Below, in pieces: positions 1 to 8,346 of a DNA stretch of 33,162 bases. Under the pieces are notes generated by a model. It made no database searches. It saw nothing but the letters and a program-made list of their open reading frames with translations, and was not told the DNA's origin. The translations under genes were made by a program, and so were the position numbers. The DNA comes from Negativicutes bacterium (GTDB lineage Bacteria > Bacillota > Negativicutes > Sporomusales > JAOACF01), in NCBI GenBank assembly GCA_026417995.1, contig JAOACF010000014.1, forward strand, positions 1 through 33,162, given 5' to 3'. Position 1 is the stretch's first letter; the number at the start of each line of letters is the position of its first letter.

Positions 1-284
1 ACCCTAACCCGTACGGAAATATTGTCTTTAACATTGATTTCTACTGCTTCATTGGGAATAAATTTGGGCTCAGTGGTCATGATGGTTTTCCCGGCAGCGC
101 TTTGCGGTAATTCATCCTTAGCTCTTTCTTTCTCATAGACGTCTGTGATGTTAGGCAATACCATAGTCTCCATGAAGCGCTTGATAAACGTTGATTTACC
201 GGTTCTTACCGGGCCGACTACACCAATGTAGACATCACCTCCTGTCCGTTCGGCGATATCTCTAAACAGGTCAAATTTCTCCAC
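1..284 (-). CDS. spoIVA: Stage IV sporulation protein A (partial, N-terminal part only)
   Basis: This is the first ~94 codons of SpoIVA, cut by the window edge and absent from the ORF track because no stop is present. The translation begins VEKFDLFRDIAERTGGDVY and contains a Walker A motif, GPVRTGKST, near residue 25. Both are hallmarks of SpoIVA, the ATPase that polymerises on the forespore surface and forms the base layer of the spore coat. The start is a GTG at 284 with a GGGGAGGG ribosome binding site just upstream; an ATG at 300 is out of frame. It follows gpsA in the same direction but is separated from it by a strong terminator, so it is its own transcription unit. A mother-cell sigma-E promoter candidate lies just upstream. 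The family assignment is firm; nothing can be said about the missing C-terminal part. Confidence 0.95.
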   Translation of the reverse strand, partial: MEKFDLFRDIAERTGGDVYIGVVGPVRTGKSTFIKRFMETMVLPNITDVYEKERAKDELPQSAAGKTIMTTEPKFIPNEAVEINVKDNISVRVR

Positions 285-305
285 GTTTTTCCCTCCCCAT
301 ATTTC

Positions 306-333
306 AACTTATGTAAAACATTTGAGCATATAG
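306..333 (-). promoter_or_regulatory. Candidate sigma-E promoter of spoIVA
   Basis: On the minus strand a CATAAGTT (-10 like, 306-313) is preceded after 13 bases by CTATATG (-35 like, 327-333). This resembles the sigma-E pattern of a -35 around ATAT and a -10 of CATAnnnT. Transcription would start about 15-20 bases ahead of the GTG start of spoIVA. spoIVA is sigma-E dependent in Bacillus subtilis, which supports the reading. The -35 match is imperfect, so this is a candidate only. Confidence 0.4.
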
Positions 334-500
334 CTCATAGTGTTTCAGATCATCCCTCCCTTAAACCAAGTTACCACCGAACGAAAAGGACTGTAGCGGC
401 AATAAGCGTTTCAGGGACAATAGCTGCAAAACACGGTTCACTGGTAGGTCAATTAATCATTATAAATATATGACATGCCGCAGAGATTATTACAAACATT

Positions 501-530
501 AAAAAGAGTATGGTAACCCATACTCTTTTT
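501..530 (-). terminator. Intrinsic terminator of the gpsA operon
   Basis: This is a perfect 13-bp stem (AAAAAGAGTATGG with its complement) and a 4-base loop, starting two bases beyond the gpsA stop codon. The U tract forms the 3' side of the stem on the minus strand. It closes the long DUF1614-to-gpsA run of genes and isolates spoIVA. Confidence 0.9.
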
Positions 531-531
531 C

Positions 532-1563
532 TTACCAATTATTCCAATAATTGTTGATGACTACTTCCTCCGCTTCATGCGTGCGGCTGCGCATCATCAG
601 GTCGAACACAGCATCGTGGGGTGATTTGCCTTCATATAATATCAGATAAATCTGCTCGGTAATCGGCATTTCGACACCATGTAGCCGGGCCAGGCGGTAT
701 GCCGCCAACGTGGCACGGATGCCTTCGACCACCATTTTGGTTTCTGCTTCGACTTGCACCAGCGATTTACCCTGTGCCAATAAAAGGCCTGCCCTGCGGT
801 TGCGACTATGCCGGCTGGTACAGGTAACAATGAGATCGCCGAGACCTGATAGTCCGGCAAACGTGGCCGGAGTGGCATTCATCGCAACTCCTAGGCGGGA
901 GATTTCGGCCAATCCGCGGGTCATTAAGGCAGCTTTTGAGTTATCGCCAAAACCTAGGCCTTCAGCAACGCCCGCTCCCAAGGCGATAATGTTTTTCAGT
1001 GCCCCGCCCAATTCCACACCCGCAATATCGGGATTAGTATAGACTCTGAAATATGGCAGAAGGAATAAATCCTGCACGGCTTCAGCTACTTCCCGGGAGA
1101 CGGCTGCAACCACCGAGGTGGTCGGATACTGCACGCCCACTTCCTCTGCGTGATTAGGTCCTGACAAGACGGCGATGTTACCCGCCTGCAAGGGAATTTC
1201 ACTGGCAATCACTTCTGACATCCGTTTGAGGCTGTCAGTTTCTAATCCTTTGGCAGCGCTGACGATAATAGTATCAGGTTCTACCACGTCGGCAATTTGC
1301 CGCACAGTTTGGCGAACTGCGTGCGAGGGCGTTGCGATGACGATATACTTGGCCTGAGCTGCCGCTTCCCGGATATCTGAAGTAAAAGACACCGTCTCCG
1401 GCAATATTACATTTGGCAAATAATCCGAATTTTCCCGGCGTAAGGCAATTTTTTCTTTTAATTCCGGGCTGCGCACCCAGAGTGTCACAGCTTTATGCTT
1501 TTGTCCAAGCATGCGGGCCATCACGGTTCCCCAACTGCCCGCCCCTAAGACGGTCACTTTCAT
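532..1563 (-). CDS. gpsA: Glycerol-3-phosphate dehydrogenase [NAD(P)+]
   Basis: GpsA reduces dihydroxyacetone phosphate to sn-glycerol 3-phosphate, the backbone for phospholipids, in the cytosol. The 343-residue length is normal for the family. The N-terminal Rossmann motif GAGSWGT is at residues 7-13, and the C-terminal domain carries the catalytic-lysine segment GGALKNIIALGAG with Lys190. The ATG start has an AAGGGG ribosome binding site and overlaps the plsY stop codon as ATGA, so the two are translationally coupled. PlsY uses the product of GpsA directly, so the two genes form one metabolic step pair. It is the last gene before a strong terminator. The assignment is secure. Confidence 0.98.
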   Translation of the reverse strand: MKVTVLGAGSWGTVMARMLGQKHKAVTLWVRSPELKEKIALRRENSDYLPNVILPETVSFTSDIREAAAQAKYIVIATPSHAVRQTVRQIADVVEPDTIIVSAAKGLETDSLKRMSEVIASEIPLQAGNIAVLSGPNHAEEVGVQYPTTSVVAAVSREVAEAVQDLFLLPYFRVYTNPDIAGVELGGALKNIIALGAGVAEGLGFGDNSKAALMTRGLAEISRLGVAMNATPATFAGLSGLGDLIVTCTSRHSRNRRAGLLLAQGKSLVQVEAETKMVVEGIRATLAAYRLARLHGVEMPITEQIYLILYEGKSPHDAVFDLMMRSRTHEAEEVVINNYWNNW

Positions 1564-2189
1564 GGCGACCCCTTCTCTTTCGTTTCCGGTTCTTTTTTGC
1601 CGCCTGCCTTGATTTTCAGTTCCTCCCCTTTTAGCAGCCGTTCAATATTGGGGCGATGTCTTACAATGACAAAAACAGCGGCAATAAGTCCAAAATATAA
1701 AAATTCTCCCCGTTCGCCCAGCAGCCACATTGCAATAGGCACCAGCGCCGCGGCAGTAATGGAAGCAAGCGAAACATAGCGGGTATAGTACACGATAAGC
1801 GCCCAAACGGCGAATACAATCAGGGTAACTTGCGGGGCTATGACAGCGATTACACCTAACCCGGTGGCTACGCCCCGTCCGCCTTTAAATCTTAAAAAAA
1901 CCGACCAGTTATGTCCGGCAATGGCGGCTATGCCGCCGATAATGGCCGCCAGCGGGGAGCCGATCAGTATCTGCCCGAGGTAAACGCCGACAACGCCTTT
2001 TAAGAGGTCAGTAAGAAACACCCAGAATGCCGGCTTTGGACCCAAAACACGGTACGCATTGGTTGCTCCGATATTTTTGCTGCCGAACTGGCGGAGATCA
2101 ACCCCCCATAAGTATTTACCCAAAATAAGGCCGTTGGGAATGGAGCCGACCAGATACGCCAAGAGCGCGACCAGTATGTATTTTCCCAC
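1560..2189 (-). CDS. plsY: Acyl-phosphate:glycerol-3-phosphate acyltransferase
   Basis: PlsY is the integral membrane enzyme that transfers an acyl group from acyl phosphate to glycerol 3-phosphate, giving lysophosphatidic acid. The 209-residue protein is highly hydrophobic with about five or more membrane segments. The family's loop motifs are visible: the N-terminal GSIPNG segment, GSKNIGATNA near residues 36-45, and FKGGRGVATGLG at 101-112. The start is GTG with an AGGAGG site rather far upstream (about 12 bases), so initiation probably depends on coupling to der, whose stop is 5 bases away. The C-terminal tail is lysine/glutamate rich and cytosolic in character. Together with gpsA here and plsC near 16 kb, most of the phosphatidic-acid route is within the window. 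Confidence 0.97.
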   Translation of the reverse strand: MGKYILVALLAYLVGSIPNGLILGKYLWGVDLRQFGSKNIGATNAYRVLGPKPAFWVFLTDLLKGVVGVYLGQILIGSPLAAIIGGIAAIAGHNWSVFLRFKGGRGVATGLGVIAVIAPQVTLIVFAVWALIVYYTRYVSLASITAAALVPIAMWLLGERGEFLYFGLIAAVFVIVRHRPNIERLLKGEELKIKAGGKKEPETKEKGSP

Positions 2190-2193
2190 TACG

Positions 2194-3516
2194 CTATTCT
2201 TCCTCCTTGCGCGACCGTACTACTAATTTTAAAGGAGAGCCTTCAAAGCCAAACGCCTCCCGCAGCTTGTTCTCCAGGTACCGAAGATAGGAGAAATGCA
2301 TAATCTCAGCGTCATTGACAAAGAAGACAAATGTCGGCGGCTTAACATCCGGCTGTGTTGCATAATATAACTTCAGGCGTTTGCCCTTGTCGTACGGGGG
2401 AGGATTGATCGCCACCGCATCTTCGATAACCTGATTGAGGACGCCGGTAGCTACCCGCATGGCATGCTGCTCTGCGACAAATTTTACCAAATCAGTGATG
2501 CGGTGTATCCGTTGCTTGGTCAGCGCAGAAATAAACAGCACCGGTGAGTATTGCATGAAAGCGAGTTCATTGCGTATGCTTTCAGTCCAGCGTAGTGTGG
2601 TCTTGCTGTCTTTTTCGACAAGATCCCATTTATTTACTACAATTATGCTGGCTTTGCCTGCTTCATGTGCATAGCCGGCAATTTTTTTGTCCTGTTCAGT
2701 AATACCTTCGGCGGCGTTGATCACCATCAGCACAACATCCGAACGGTCAACCGCGCGCAGCGATCGGATTACACTGTAGCGCTCGACCGGAAGGTCGATT
2801 TTGGCTTTGCGCCGCATGCCTGCGGTATCAATGAGGATAAAGTCGGTACCATCCTTGGCCAGACGGGTATCAATAGCGTCCCGCGTCGTTCCGGGTATGG
2901 GACTGACGATGACGCGATCCTCGCCTAAAATCGCATTGGTCAGCGAGGACTTGCCGACATTCGGCCGGCCGATGACCGCAACCTTGATAACATCGGTTTC
3001 TTCTTTCTCAACCGCCGTGTCCGGCAACTTCTGCACAATTTCGTCTAGCAGATCGCCGATATTCAGTGCGTTAGTTGCGGATATGCCGATGGGATCGCCT
3101 AGCCCCAGGTTATAAAAATCATAAATGTCAAAGCTCGCCTTAAAGGTGTCTACCTTATTCACAGCAAGGATTACCGGTTTTCGGGTATTGCGAAGTATAT
3201 CGGCAATCTCTTGATCTGATGCCGTAATACCGGTTTTTCCGTCTACCATGAACAGTATGACATCCGCTTCTTCCATGGCAAGGTGAGCCTGATGACGCAT
3301 TGCGGCAAGAATGCTGTCTGTTGTTTCTAATTCAATGCCGCCCGTATCAATCATCGTAAATTCGCGACCTTGCCATTCGGCGTCCATATAGATGCGATCC
3401 CGGGTAACTCCCGGCATGTCTTCAACAATGGATACGCGGCGGTTGCCGATATAATTAAATAAAGTAGATTTGCCGACATTCGGTCTGCCGACAATTGCGA
3501 CAATCGGTTTACTCAT
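2194..3516 (-). CDS. der: Ribosome biogenesis GTPase Der (EngA), tandem G domains
   Basis: Der is an essential GTPase needed for maturation of the 50S ribosomal subunit. Two consecutive G domains are evident: each begins with the P-loop GRPNVGKS, has a DTxG-type switch II (DTGGIE in the first, DTAGMRRK in the second), and an NKxD specificity motif (NKVD, then NKWD). A C-terminal KH-like domain ends in a basic tail. The track ORF starts at 3543, but the ATG at 3516 ([13 protein letters not shown]) has an AAGGAG site 7 bases upstream and gives the usual 440 residues, so I take that start. Its neighbours are cobO upstream and plsY downstream, with 5-25 base gaps. In Bacillus subtilis der is likewise next to gpsA. 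Confidence 0.98.
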   Translation of the reverse strand: MSKPIVAIVGRPNVGKSTLFNYIGNRRVSIVEDMPGVTRDRIYMDAEWQGREFTMIDTGGIELETTDSILAAMRHQAHLAMEEADVILFMVDGKTGITASDQEIADILRNTRKPVILAVNKVDTFKASFDIYDFYNLGLGDPIGISATNALNIGDLLDEIVQKLPDTAVEKEETDVIKVAVIGRPNVGKSSLTNAILGEDRVIVSPIPGTTRDAIDTRLAKDGTDFILIDTAGMRRKAKIDLPVERYSVIRSLRAVDRSDVVLMVINAAEGITEQDKKIAGYAHEAGKASIIVVNKWDLVEKDSKTTLRWTESIRNELAFMQYSPVLFISALTKQRIHRITDLVKFVAEQHAMRVATGVLNQVIEDAVAINPPPYDKGKRLKLYYATQPDVKPPTFVFFVNDAEIMHFSYLRYLENKLREAFGFEGSPLKLVVRSRKEEE

Positions 3517-3539
3517 GGTCAGTCTCCTTATTCTGCGGT

Positions 3540-4067
3540 TCAAAAATCAATGCCTTTGCGCGCCGGCGCTCCGGCGGCGAAAGGATGCTTGATATCTTTC
3601 ATTTCGGTTACCAGGTGCGCGATATCCAGTATAGCGTCTGGTGCATACCGCCCGGTAAGAACAATCTCGGTCCGGTTGTCCGTAAGACCGGTGAGAAACC
3701 GTACGACTTCATCCGTACTGATGAGTCCGCATGCCATTGCAACGTTGATCTCATCAAGAATTACCAAATCGTAGTGGCGTGAGACTATTGCCTGCTGCGC
3801 CAGTTTCCAACCATTTTGCGCCAGTTCAATATCAATTGCCTCCGGTTCGGCCAAGTTGACAAACTTATTCCGTCCCACCTGCTTAATTTCAAATCCGGGT
3901 AAGCAGGTGGCTGCTTTTGTTTCCCCATAATTCTGATCCTCCTTCATAAACTGAAGCATCAGAACCTGAAACCCGTGACCACAGGCGCGAAAAGCCAAGC
4001 CCAGACTAGCAGTAGTTTTTCCTTTCCCATTCCCAGTATATACCTGAATTAATCCTAACTCCGACAT
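3540..4067 (-). CDS. cobO: Cob(I)alamin adenosyltransferase, CobO/BtuR type
   Basis: This cytosolic enzyme transfers adenosine from ATP to reduced corrinoid, giving adenosylcobalamin or adenosylcobinamide. The 175-residue protein carries the typical P-loop [14 protein letters not shown] at residues 12-25, followed by the family's LQFMK segment and a VILDEIN (Walker B like) motif around 105. The start ATG has a GGAGGT site inside the end of the upstream DUF512 gene, with only 3 bases between stop and start. No cobalamin riboswitch or other cobalamin genes lie nearby; it simply sits in a housekeeping operon. This fits a salvage role and a B12-dependent metabolism. The substrate (cobinamide, cobyrate or cobalamin) cannot be decided from sequence. 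Confidence 0.93.
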   Translation of the reverse strand: MSELGLIQVYTGNGKGKTTASLGLAFRACGHGFQVLMLQFMKEDQNYGETKAATCLPGFEIKQVGRNKFVNLAEPEAIDIELAQNGWKLAQQAIVSRHYDLVILDEINVAMACGLISTDEVVRFLTGLTDNRTEIVLTGRYAPDAILDIAHLVTEMKDIKHPFAAGAPARKGIDF

Positions 4068-4070
4068 CTT

Positions 4071-5381
4071 TTACCTCCATGCAGAAAGTAACGTATAAAG
4101 GTCTTGCGCAAAATACGCGATTCTTACTGGTGTACCAAGCTCTCTTTCAAGATCAGCCGGCGTAATGCCATCCAGAAATACGCTCTCGCCCTTACGGAGC
4201 GCAATACCGGGGATAATCACTCCCGATCGGCAGCCTTGCTGTTTTTGCAGGGCATCCAATATATCTCGCCCAGTTAATAAGCCTGTAACCGTTACACTCG
4301 AACCGAAAAATACGTTTTCCACCGCAATCACTCGGACAATAAGATTAGGAATTACCAGTTGCCGCAGCAAAGGTTCCAGGATTTTGTGCGCGGACACTCC
4401 GCAGACAACATCTAAGTACAGCGGCATTTCATATCCATCGGATTTCATCGCGAGCACCTCTTCCCATTCGGTTAGGAAGTTGCGCACAATCCCGACTCCA
4501 TTTTCTAATTGCGGAAAGCCGTCATAAAAATTGGCTTCAGGTATCTCCATCCCAGCCGACAGATAAAACTCATCCGACAGATAAACAAAAGAACTGCCAA
4601 TTTCCTGGCGGCAGCGCTCCTGCCACCTATGAACCATCACGATAACTTCCCTGGCCTTCTCCTGATTAAAAACACTGAGTGGATAGCATCCTTCCCGGTA
4701 ACGCGTCAGTCCAACCGGTACAATCGCCAGCGACAGAACATTGGGCGTAGCGGCGTACAGGTCTCTGATCGTTTTTTCCAATACATACCCATCGTTAATT
4801 CCCGGACAGAGTACAATCTGGGTATGGATTTCCACACCACTGTCAAAAAGCCGGGAAAGCTGGGACATGATGTTCGACGCTTGTTTATTGCCCAGCATCT
4901 CAGCCCGAAGCTTGCCGTCGGTAGTATGCACCGACACATACAAGGGCGACAGGTGCAGCCTGTTAATGCGCTCAAAATCGCGCGACATGAGATTGGTCAA
5001 TGTGATAAAGTTACCATATAAAAAAGAAAGACGATAATCGTCATCTTTTATATACAGGCTTTCCCTCATGCCCTTCGGCATTTGATCAACAAAGCAAAAA
5101 ATACAGCGATTGGCGCATTGGCGCACATTATCAAAAACGGCACTTTCAAACTCGATGCCAATGTCTTCATCAAAGTCCTTTTCAATTTCCAAGAGTTCCT
5201 GTTCACCGTTTGCCTTCTCAATTATCAGCTCTACGTACTCCTCAGCGAGGGCAAAGCTTAAGTCAATAATATCCCGTATTGTCTTGCCGTTGACGCTGAC
5301 TATCTTATCACCGGCCGTCAGCCCCATTTCATCAGCGATACTGCCGGAGATAACTCGGGAGATTATACCAGTATTGGTCAA
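4071..5381 (-). CDS. DUF512 family PDZ/radical-SAM protein
   Basis: This is a conserved but functionally uncharacterised clostridial/cyanobacterial family. Residues ~1-60 form a PDZ-like domain (GSIADEMGL, then GDKIVSVNGK). Next comes a radical-SAM-like core with the CxxxCxxC motif CANRCIFC, expected to hold a 4Fe-4S cluster and bind S-adenosylmethionine, and then the DUF512 C-terminal region. The track ORF runs from 5489, but its first ~36 residues overlap the upstream gene and look non-native. A TTG at 5381 has a GAGGTG site six bases upstream and begins directly at TNTGIISRV, giving 436 residues, so I chose it. Members of this family commonly sit beside der in Clostridia, as here. The substrate is unknown. 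Confidence 0.85.
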   Translation of the reverse strand: MTNTGIISRVISGSIADEMGLTAGDKIVSVNGKTIRDIIDLSFALAEEYVELIIEKANGEQELLEIEKDFDEDIGIEFESAVFDNVRQCANRCIFCFVDQMPKGMRESLYIKDDDYRLSFLYGNFITLTNLMSRDFERINRLHLSPLYVSVHTTDGKLRAEMLGNKQASNIMSQLSRLFDSGVEIHTQIVLCPGINDGYVLEKTIRDLYAATPNVLSLAIVPVGLTRYREGCYPLSVFNQEKAREVIVMVHRWQERCRQEIGSSFVYLSDEFYLSAGMEIPEANFYDGFPQLENGVGIVRNFLTEWEEVLAMKSDGYEMPLYLDVVCGVSAHKILEPLLRQLVIPNLIVRVIAVENVFFGSSVTVTGLLTGRDILDALQKQQGCRSGVIIPGIALRKGESVFLDGITPADLERELGTPVRIAYFAQDLYTLLSAWR

Positions 5382-5457
5382 GTTTTTCACCTCGCGTACA
5401 TATATTCCGTTGCGGCACCCTCTTTTCCTGCAAAAAAACAGAGTGACGCAAAAAACA

Positions 5458-5913
5458 TCACTCCAACCGCTGCTTAACGCTTTCAACAAGCGAGACGAAA
5501 TCCTTATACCGCCGCTGTATTCCCCACACGGAGATTTTTCTTCCTACTGACGTTATAAGAAACCGTTTTGACAGCGCTCCTCCCAGTTTTGTGGAAAAAT
5601 TCAGCAGCGGAAAACTATCTTGCAATATATAATTCGACGGTGAAATACCGGCGGCTTCCAGCATTTCACAAATTACCGATGACAAAGCCTGCCGTTGATT
5701 CCACATCCCCATAAAATAAACTGCATGTCCATGCCCGTCGTGCCCCATAAAATACGGTTTGCCTACAAGCTCGGGGCTTGTTTGGTCATAATAAGGTACG
5801 CTAAGAAATTCCTGAAATGTCGGGACGCGATCCGAAGGCAGTATCCCGCAGTGGATCGCAGCGCTCACAACCGAGGCGTGCGCTCCTGCGAAACAATAAT
5901 AGATAACTACCAA
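5458..5913 (-). CDS. DUF3189 family protein (copy A)
   Basis: This 151-residue protein matches what I know of DUF3189, a small family of unknown function found in spore formers. It begins MVVIYYCFAGAHASVVSAA, with a glycine/histidine-rich loop after the first strand, and has a second histidine-rich motif, GHDGHGHAVYF, near residue 58. The two histidine clusters suggest a metal or nucleotide site, but that is inference. The start is TTG at 5913, overlapping the end of copy B by 7 bases, with GGTGAT upstream. It lies between copy B and the DUF512 gene. Between its stop and the DUF512 TTG start are 76 bases in which the track ORF of DUF512 extends artificially. Confidence 0.75.
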   Translation of the reverse strand: MVVIYYCFAGAHASVVSAAIHCGILPSDRVPTFQEFLSVPYYDQTSPELVGKPYFMGHDGHGHAVYFMGMWNQRQALSSVICEMLEAAGISPSNYILQDSFPLLNFSTKLGGALSKRFLITSVGRKISVWGIQRRYKDFVSLVESVKQRLE

Positions 5914-6341
5914 GTCCTATCACCGCGCTTCTGTTCGACCTCAAGACGTAACCATTCAAGCATCAGCTTATGCAATTCTGTCTCAATATATATCCCTGAC
6001 CATCGGACAAGATCGAGGCAAGTTGCCATCATCGGATGGAAACTTGCCTTATGCCGAAGGATCTCATCAACATCCTTGATTTTGACGTCTAACCGAAATA
6101 TATTTGTTATGCCGGCTATTGCCCGGTCATAGATCGGTCCGTATTTACGATATACTAAACAGCATACCGCATCTCCGTTCCCGTCTATGCCGTACCGGTA
6201 GAAAGGCTGTCGCCGCCAGTCTCTCGCGCTTAGCCATCCATGCGCGCTGTCAGCAAGTACGGCACGCCCATAAAATTCGCAGTGAAGGCGGCATGCGGCC
6301 CAAGGAAAATAAGGATGCGATCCTTGATAAATAATGATCAC
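5907..6341 (-). CDS. DUF3189-like protein (divergent copy B)
   Basis: This 144-residue protein is clearly a diverged paralogue of the following gene: both start with a short hydrophobic strand (MIIIYQGSH) and share the pattern GxDGxGxAV (GIDGNGDAVCC here, GHDGHGHAVYF there). In this copy most of the histidines of that motif are replaced and the N-terminal glycine-rich loop is altered to PYFPWAAC. If the histidines are functional in copy A, copy B may be regulatory or structural. The start is GTG with no strong ribosome binding site, 10 bases after the spoIIP stop, so coupling to spoIIP translation is likely. Function is unknown; DUF3189 membership of this copy is inferred from the shared pattern and adjacency. 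Confidence 0.65.
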   Translation of the reverse strand: MIIIYQGSHPYFPWAACRLHCEFYGRAVLADSAHGWLSARDWRRQPFYRYGIDGNGDAVCCLVYRKYGPIYDRAIAGITNIFRLDVKIKDVDEILRHKASFHPMMATCLDLVRWSGIYIETELHKLMLEWLRLEVEQKRGDRTW

Positions 6342-6350
6342 CGGCGCTAT

Positions 6351-7502
6351 TCACTCTCGGCCATCAGAAGGATTTTTCTTGCCTCGTTTAATCCTGCCAA
6401 GGAAGTTGGCAAATTCAGTACTGGTAAATTGTTTCAATTTCGCACCTGCTTCCTTAAGACCACCAGTGCTGAGCAAGAGGAATGCGCCACCACCAACTAC
6501 CAGCAGACCAAGTATCCAGCCGATTGATTTCGCAGCGCCGCTAGGACCGGATTGTGTCGTACCCATGCCCGTGGCCCCTGTTCCGCTAGGCGTTCCGCTT
6601 TGACTGGCCTGTCCTAGTACTGACGGCACAACATCAGCGAATAAAGCGATTCCCCTTTCCGCTGCTTCTTTGGTATTTGTATGAGCACCGACCTCTAACA
6701 ACATCGAACGGGGATGAAGATCCTGATTATAGTCGCCGCCCTTGGCAAAAAAGATGCCTTTAACCAATCCGGGATGCTTCTGGTCGGCGGCGGCTTTGAT
6801 TTTCAGGGCGTAATCTTCGATTTGTTTCGCAGTGGCGCCGTACTTTCCTACTACAAGTTGTATCTTGGTAACATCCTGACCGTTGATATTTGCTTTATAC
6901 ACTTGCGGCGGTACGGCATCACGGTGAATATCAAAAACGGCGTCCGGTTTCTGTTTAATCAGGCTTGCCACTGTCCGGCGCGATCGCTCATACGCCATAT
7001 CATCATGTGGATCATGTTTTGCTTCAGAAATAAGAGGTTCGATACCTTTAGCCTTTAGCGCATTGGCAAAACTTTTGCCAACATCGTAAATGCCGCCCGC
7101 CCCTAACTTGCTTTCTTTACCGTCGCTGGGAACATACGACTCATCGGAATGGGTGTGGTAAATCGCTACCCTACCGCCGCCCTGCGCTTTGGCAGTCTTA
7201 GGCGCCAAAAATGCATAGAGGATTCCGTTTTGCGCTTCCTTTGGCAGATACTGTGACAAATTCACGTCACCAATGTATTTAGCGTGGGCGGTATCCCCTT
7301 CAATGCGAATAATTTCAAACCGTTTATTGTTTTCGGTAATACACTGGTCGCCAATTTTTACATGACGACCGGTCATATATACAACATTGCCATTTTCGTC
7401 AACGATAGTAAAAAAAACGCCATCATACCGCTCGGAGGCCATCGCGGGCGACATGGCAAGGATCAGGAGCGAGGCCATCAGCAGGGCTATAAATCTATTC
7501 AT
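6351..7502 (-). CDS. spoIIP: Stage II sporulation protein P, with C-terminal membrane anchor
   Basis: SpoIIP is a peptidoglycan amidase/endopeptidase that, with SpoIID and SpoIIM, thins septal wall and drives engulfment of the forespore. The family motif VAIYHTHSDESYVP is present, followed by LGAGGIYDVGKSFANAL and the later MLLEVGAHTNT segment. The start at ATG 7502 (MNRFIALLMAS) has an AGGGGTGA site and gives a clean signal peptide ending near AMASE; the 35 extra track residues overlap DUF1614 and are not used. After a Gly/Ser/Thr-rich linker, residues ~326-347 form a hydrophobic helix (ILGLLVVGGGAFLLL) with a basic tail, so the protein seems anchored at its C terminus, unlike the N-terminal anchor of Bacillus SpoIIP. 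It overlaps the upstream DUF1614 gene by 8 bases. Confidence 0.9.
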   Translation of the reverse strand: MNRFIALLMASLLILAMSPAMASERYDGVFFTIVDENGNVVYMTGRHVKIGDQCITENNKRFEIIRIEGDTAHAKYIGDVNLSQYLPKEAQNGILYAFLAPKTAKAQGGGRVAIYHTHSDESYVPSDGKESKLGAGGIYDVGKSFANALKAKGIEPLISEAKHDPHDDMAYERSRRTVASLIKQKPDAVFDIHRDAVPPQVYKANINGQDVTKIQLVVGKYGATAKQIEDYALKIKAAADQKHPGLVKGIFFAKGGDYNQDLHPRSMLLEVGAHTNTKEAAERGIALFADVVPSVLGQASQSGTPSGTGATGMGTTQSGPSGAAKSIGWILGLLVVGGGAFLLLSTGGLKEAGAKLKQFTSTEFANFLGRIKRGKKNPSDGRE

Positions 7503-8253
7503 TCTTGTCACCCCTGTTGAATTTCTGCGTTTGTGCTTGCGGTGCATCCTTTGTATTCTGCTGTTTATTGCGGTTAGGGTTTTTAGCCAGTTCTTCGCTA
7601 AACTCATAAAGCCCTTCGGGACGGTGCGGTCCTAACACGGGCCCACCCTGCAGCTTCTCTCTGGTCTCCCCGATAAGCTCGGCAAACATAACAGCGACAA
7701 TACCGGCAATGATCGTAACGTCAAATGCTCCCGCGCCGCCCATGGCAGTGCGTCCTGGGATACCAGCGTTAATCAACGTCACCATATGAACGACGTCACT
7801 CAATACAATGCCTAAAACGCCGCCAATAAAGGAGCTGCGGCGGGAACGTCCGGCCAGGTAGGCAATCAGGCCAGCCGCAATACCGTAAATCAGTTTGGGG
7901 TCTAAAAACATGTTTTCAGGCTCGTAAGGCAGATACCGGGAGCCAAGCCAAACGGCAACCGCGACCAATATTGAAGCTAATACTGCGCGAACCCGCTCCG
8001 CCGTTTCGTCGGCTTTGAAGATAAGCCAGATTGCCAGCGCTGCCGGTATCAAAGCGCCTCCCACATTAATGGTGACTTCAATCGGCTCACGCATCACCGG
8101 AATATCAATAAAACTACCGACAATCATGGCGCCGATGAAGAGCAATGCCTGCTTGTCGGTTAAACGCATGCGATCCAGGATCCGCTGAGCCAGTCCGAAA
8201 TACACCAATATTCCGATGACTAAAAGCGCGATCATTCCTAATGGCATACTCAT
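7495..8253 (-). CDS. DUF1614 family multi-membrane-span protein
   Basis: This is an integral membrane protein of about 252 residues with roughly six or seven hydrophobic segments (LGMIALLVIGILVYFG at the N terminus, then several Ala/Val/Ile-rich stretches) and a hydrophilic, Gln/Asn/Lys-rich C-terminal tail of ~50 residues. It resembles DUF1614, a family without known function. I prefer the ATG at 8253 (MSMPLGM) because TAGGTGA lies six bases upstream; the GTG at 8262 overlaps that site. Its stop overlaps the start of spoIIP by 8 bases, so the two products are made together, and a role with SpoIIP in engulfment is plausible but not shown. It is the first gene after the fni terminator and hence probably heads the downstream operon. 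Confidence 0.75.
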   Translation of the reverse strand: MSMPLGMIALLVIGILVYFGLAQRILDRMRLTDKQALLFIGAMIVGSFIDIPVMREPIEVTINVGGALIPAALAIWLIFKADETAERVRAVLASILVAVAVWLGSRYLPYEPENMFLDPKLIYGIAAGLIAYLAGRSRRSSFIGGVLGIVLSDVVHMVTLINAGIPGRTAMGGAGAFDVTIIAGIVAVMFAELIGETREKLQGGPVLGPHRPEGLYEFSEELAKNPNRNKQQNTKDAPQAQTQKFNRGDKNE

Positions 8254-8316
8254 ACGATTCACCTACTTAATAGTTTTTGGTATCCTTATGTTGTCCGGAA
8301 TACCCAAAAACCATGC

Positions 8317-8346
8317 AAAAAGGCACAGCGTCAGCTGTGCCTTTTT
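8317..8346 (-). terminator. Intrinsic terminator of the ispH-rpsA/fni unit, containing the fni stop codon
   Basis: This is a perfect 13-bp stem (AAAAAGGCACAGC and its complement) with a GTCA loop on the plus strand, followed on the minus strand by a U run within and after the stem. The TGA of fni (8331-8333) lies in the loop itself. The stem is symmetric and could also act in the other direction, but no plus-strand gene ends here. Confidence 0.92.

Noticed and set aside
3540-4075. Cobalamin riboswitch or B12 gene cluster around cobO
   Set aside because: The gene is three bases from its upstream neighbour with no leader, and no other corrinoid gene is in the window.
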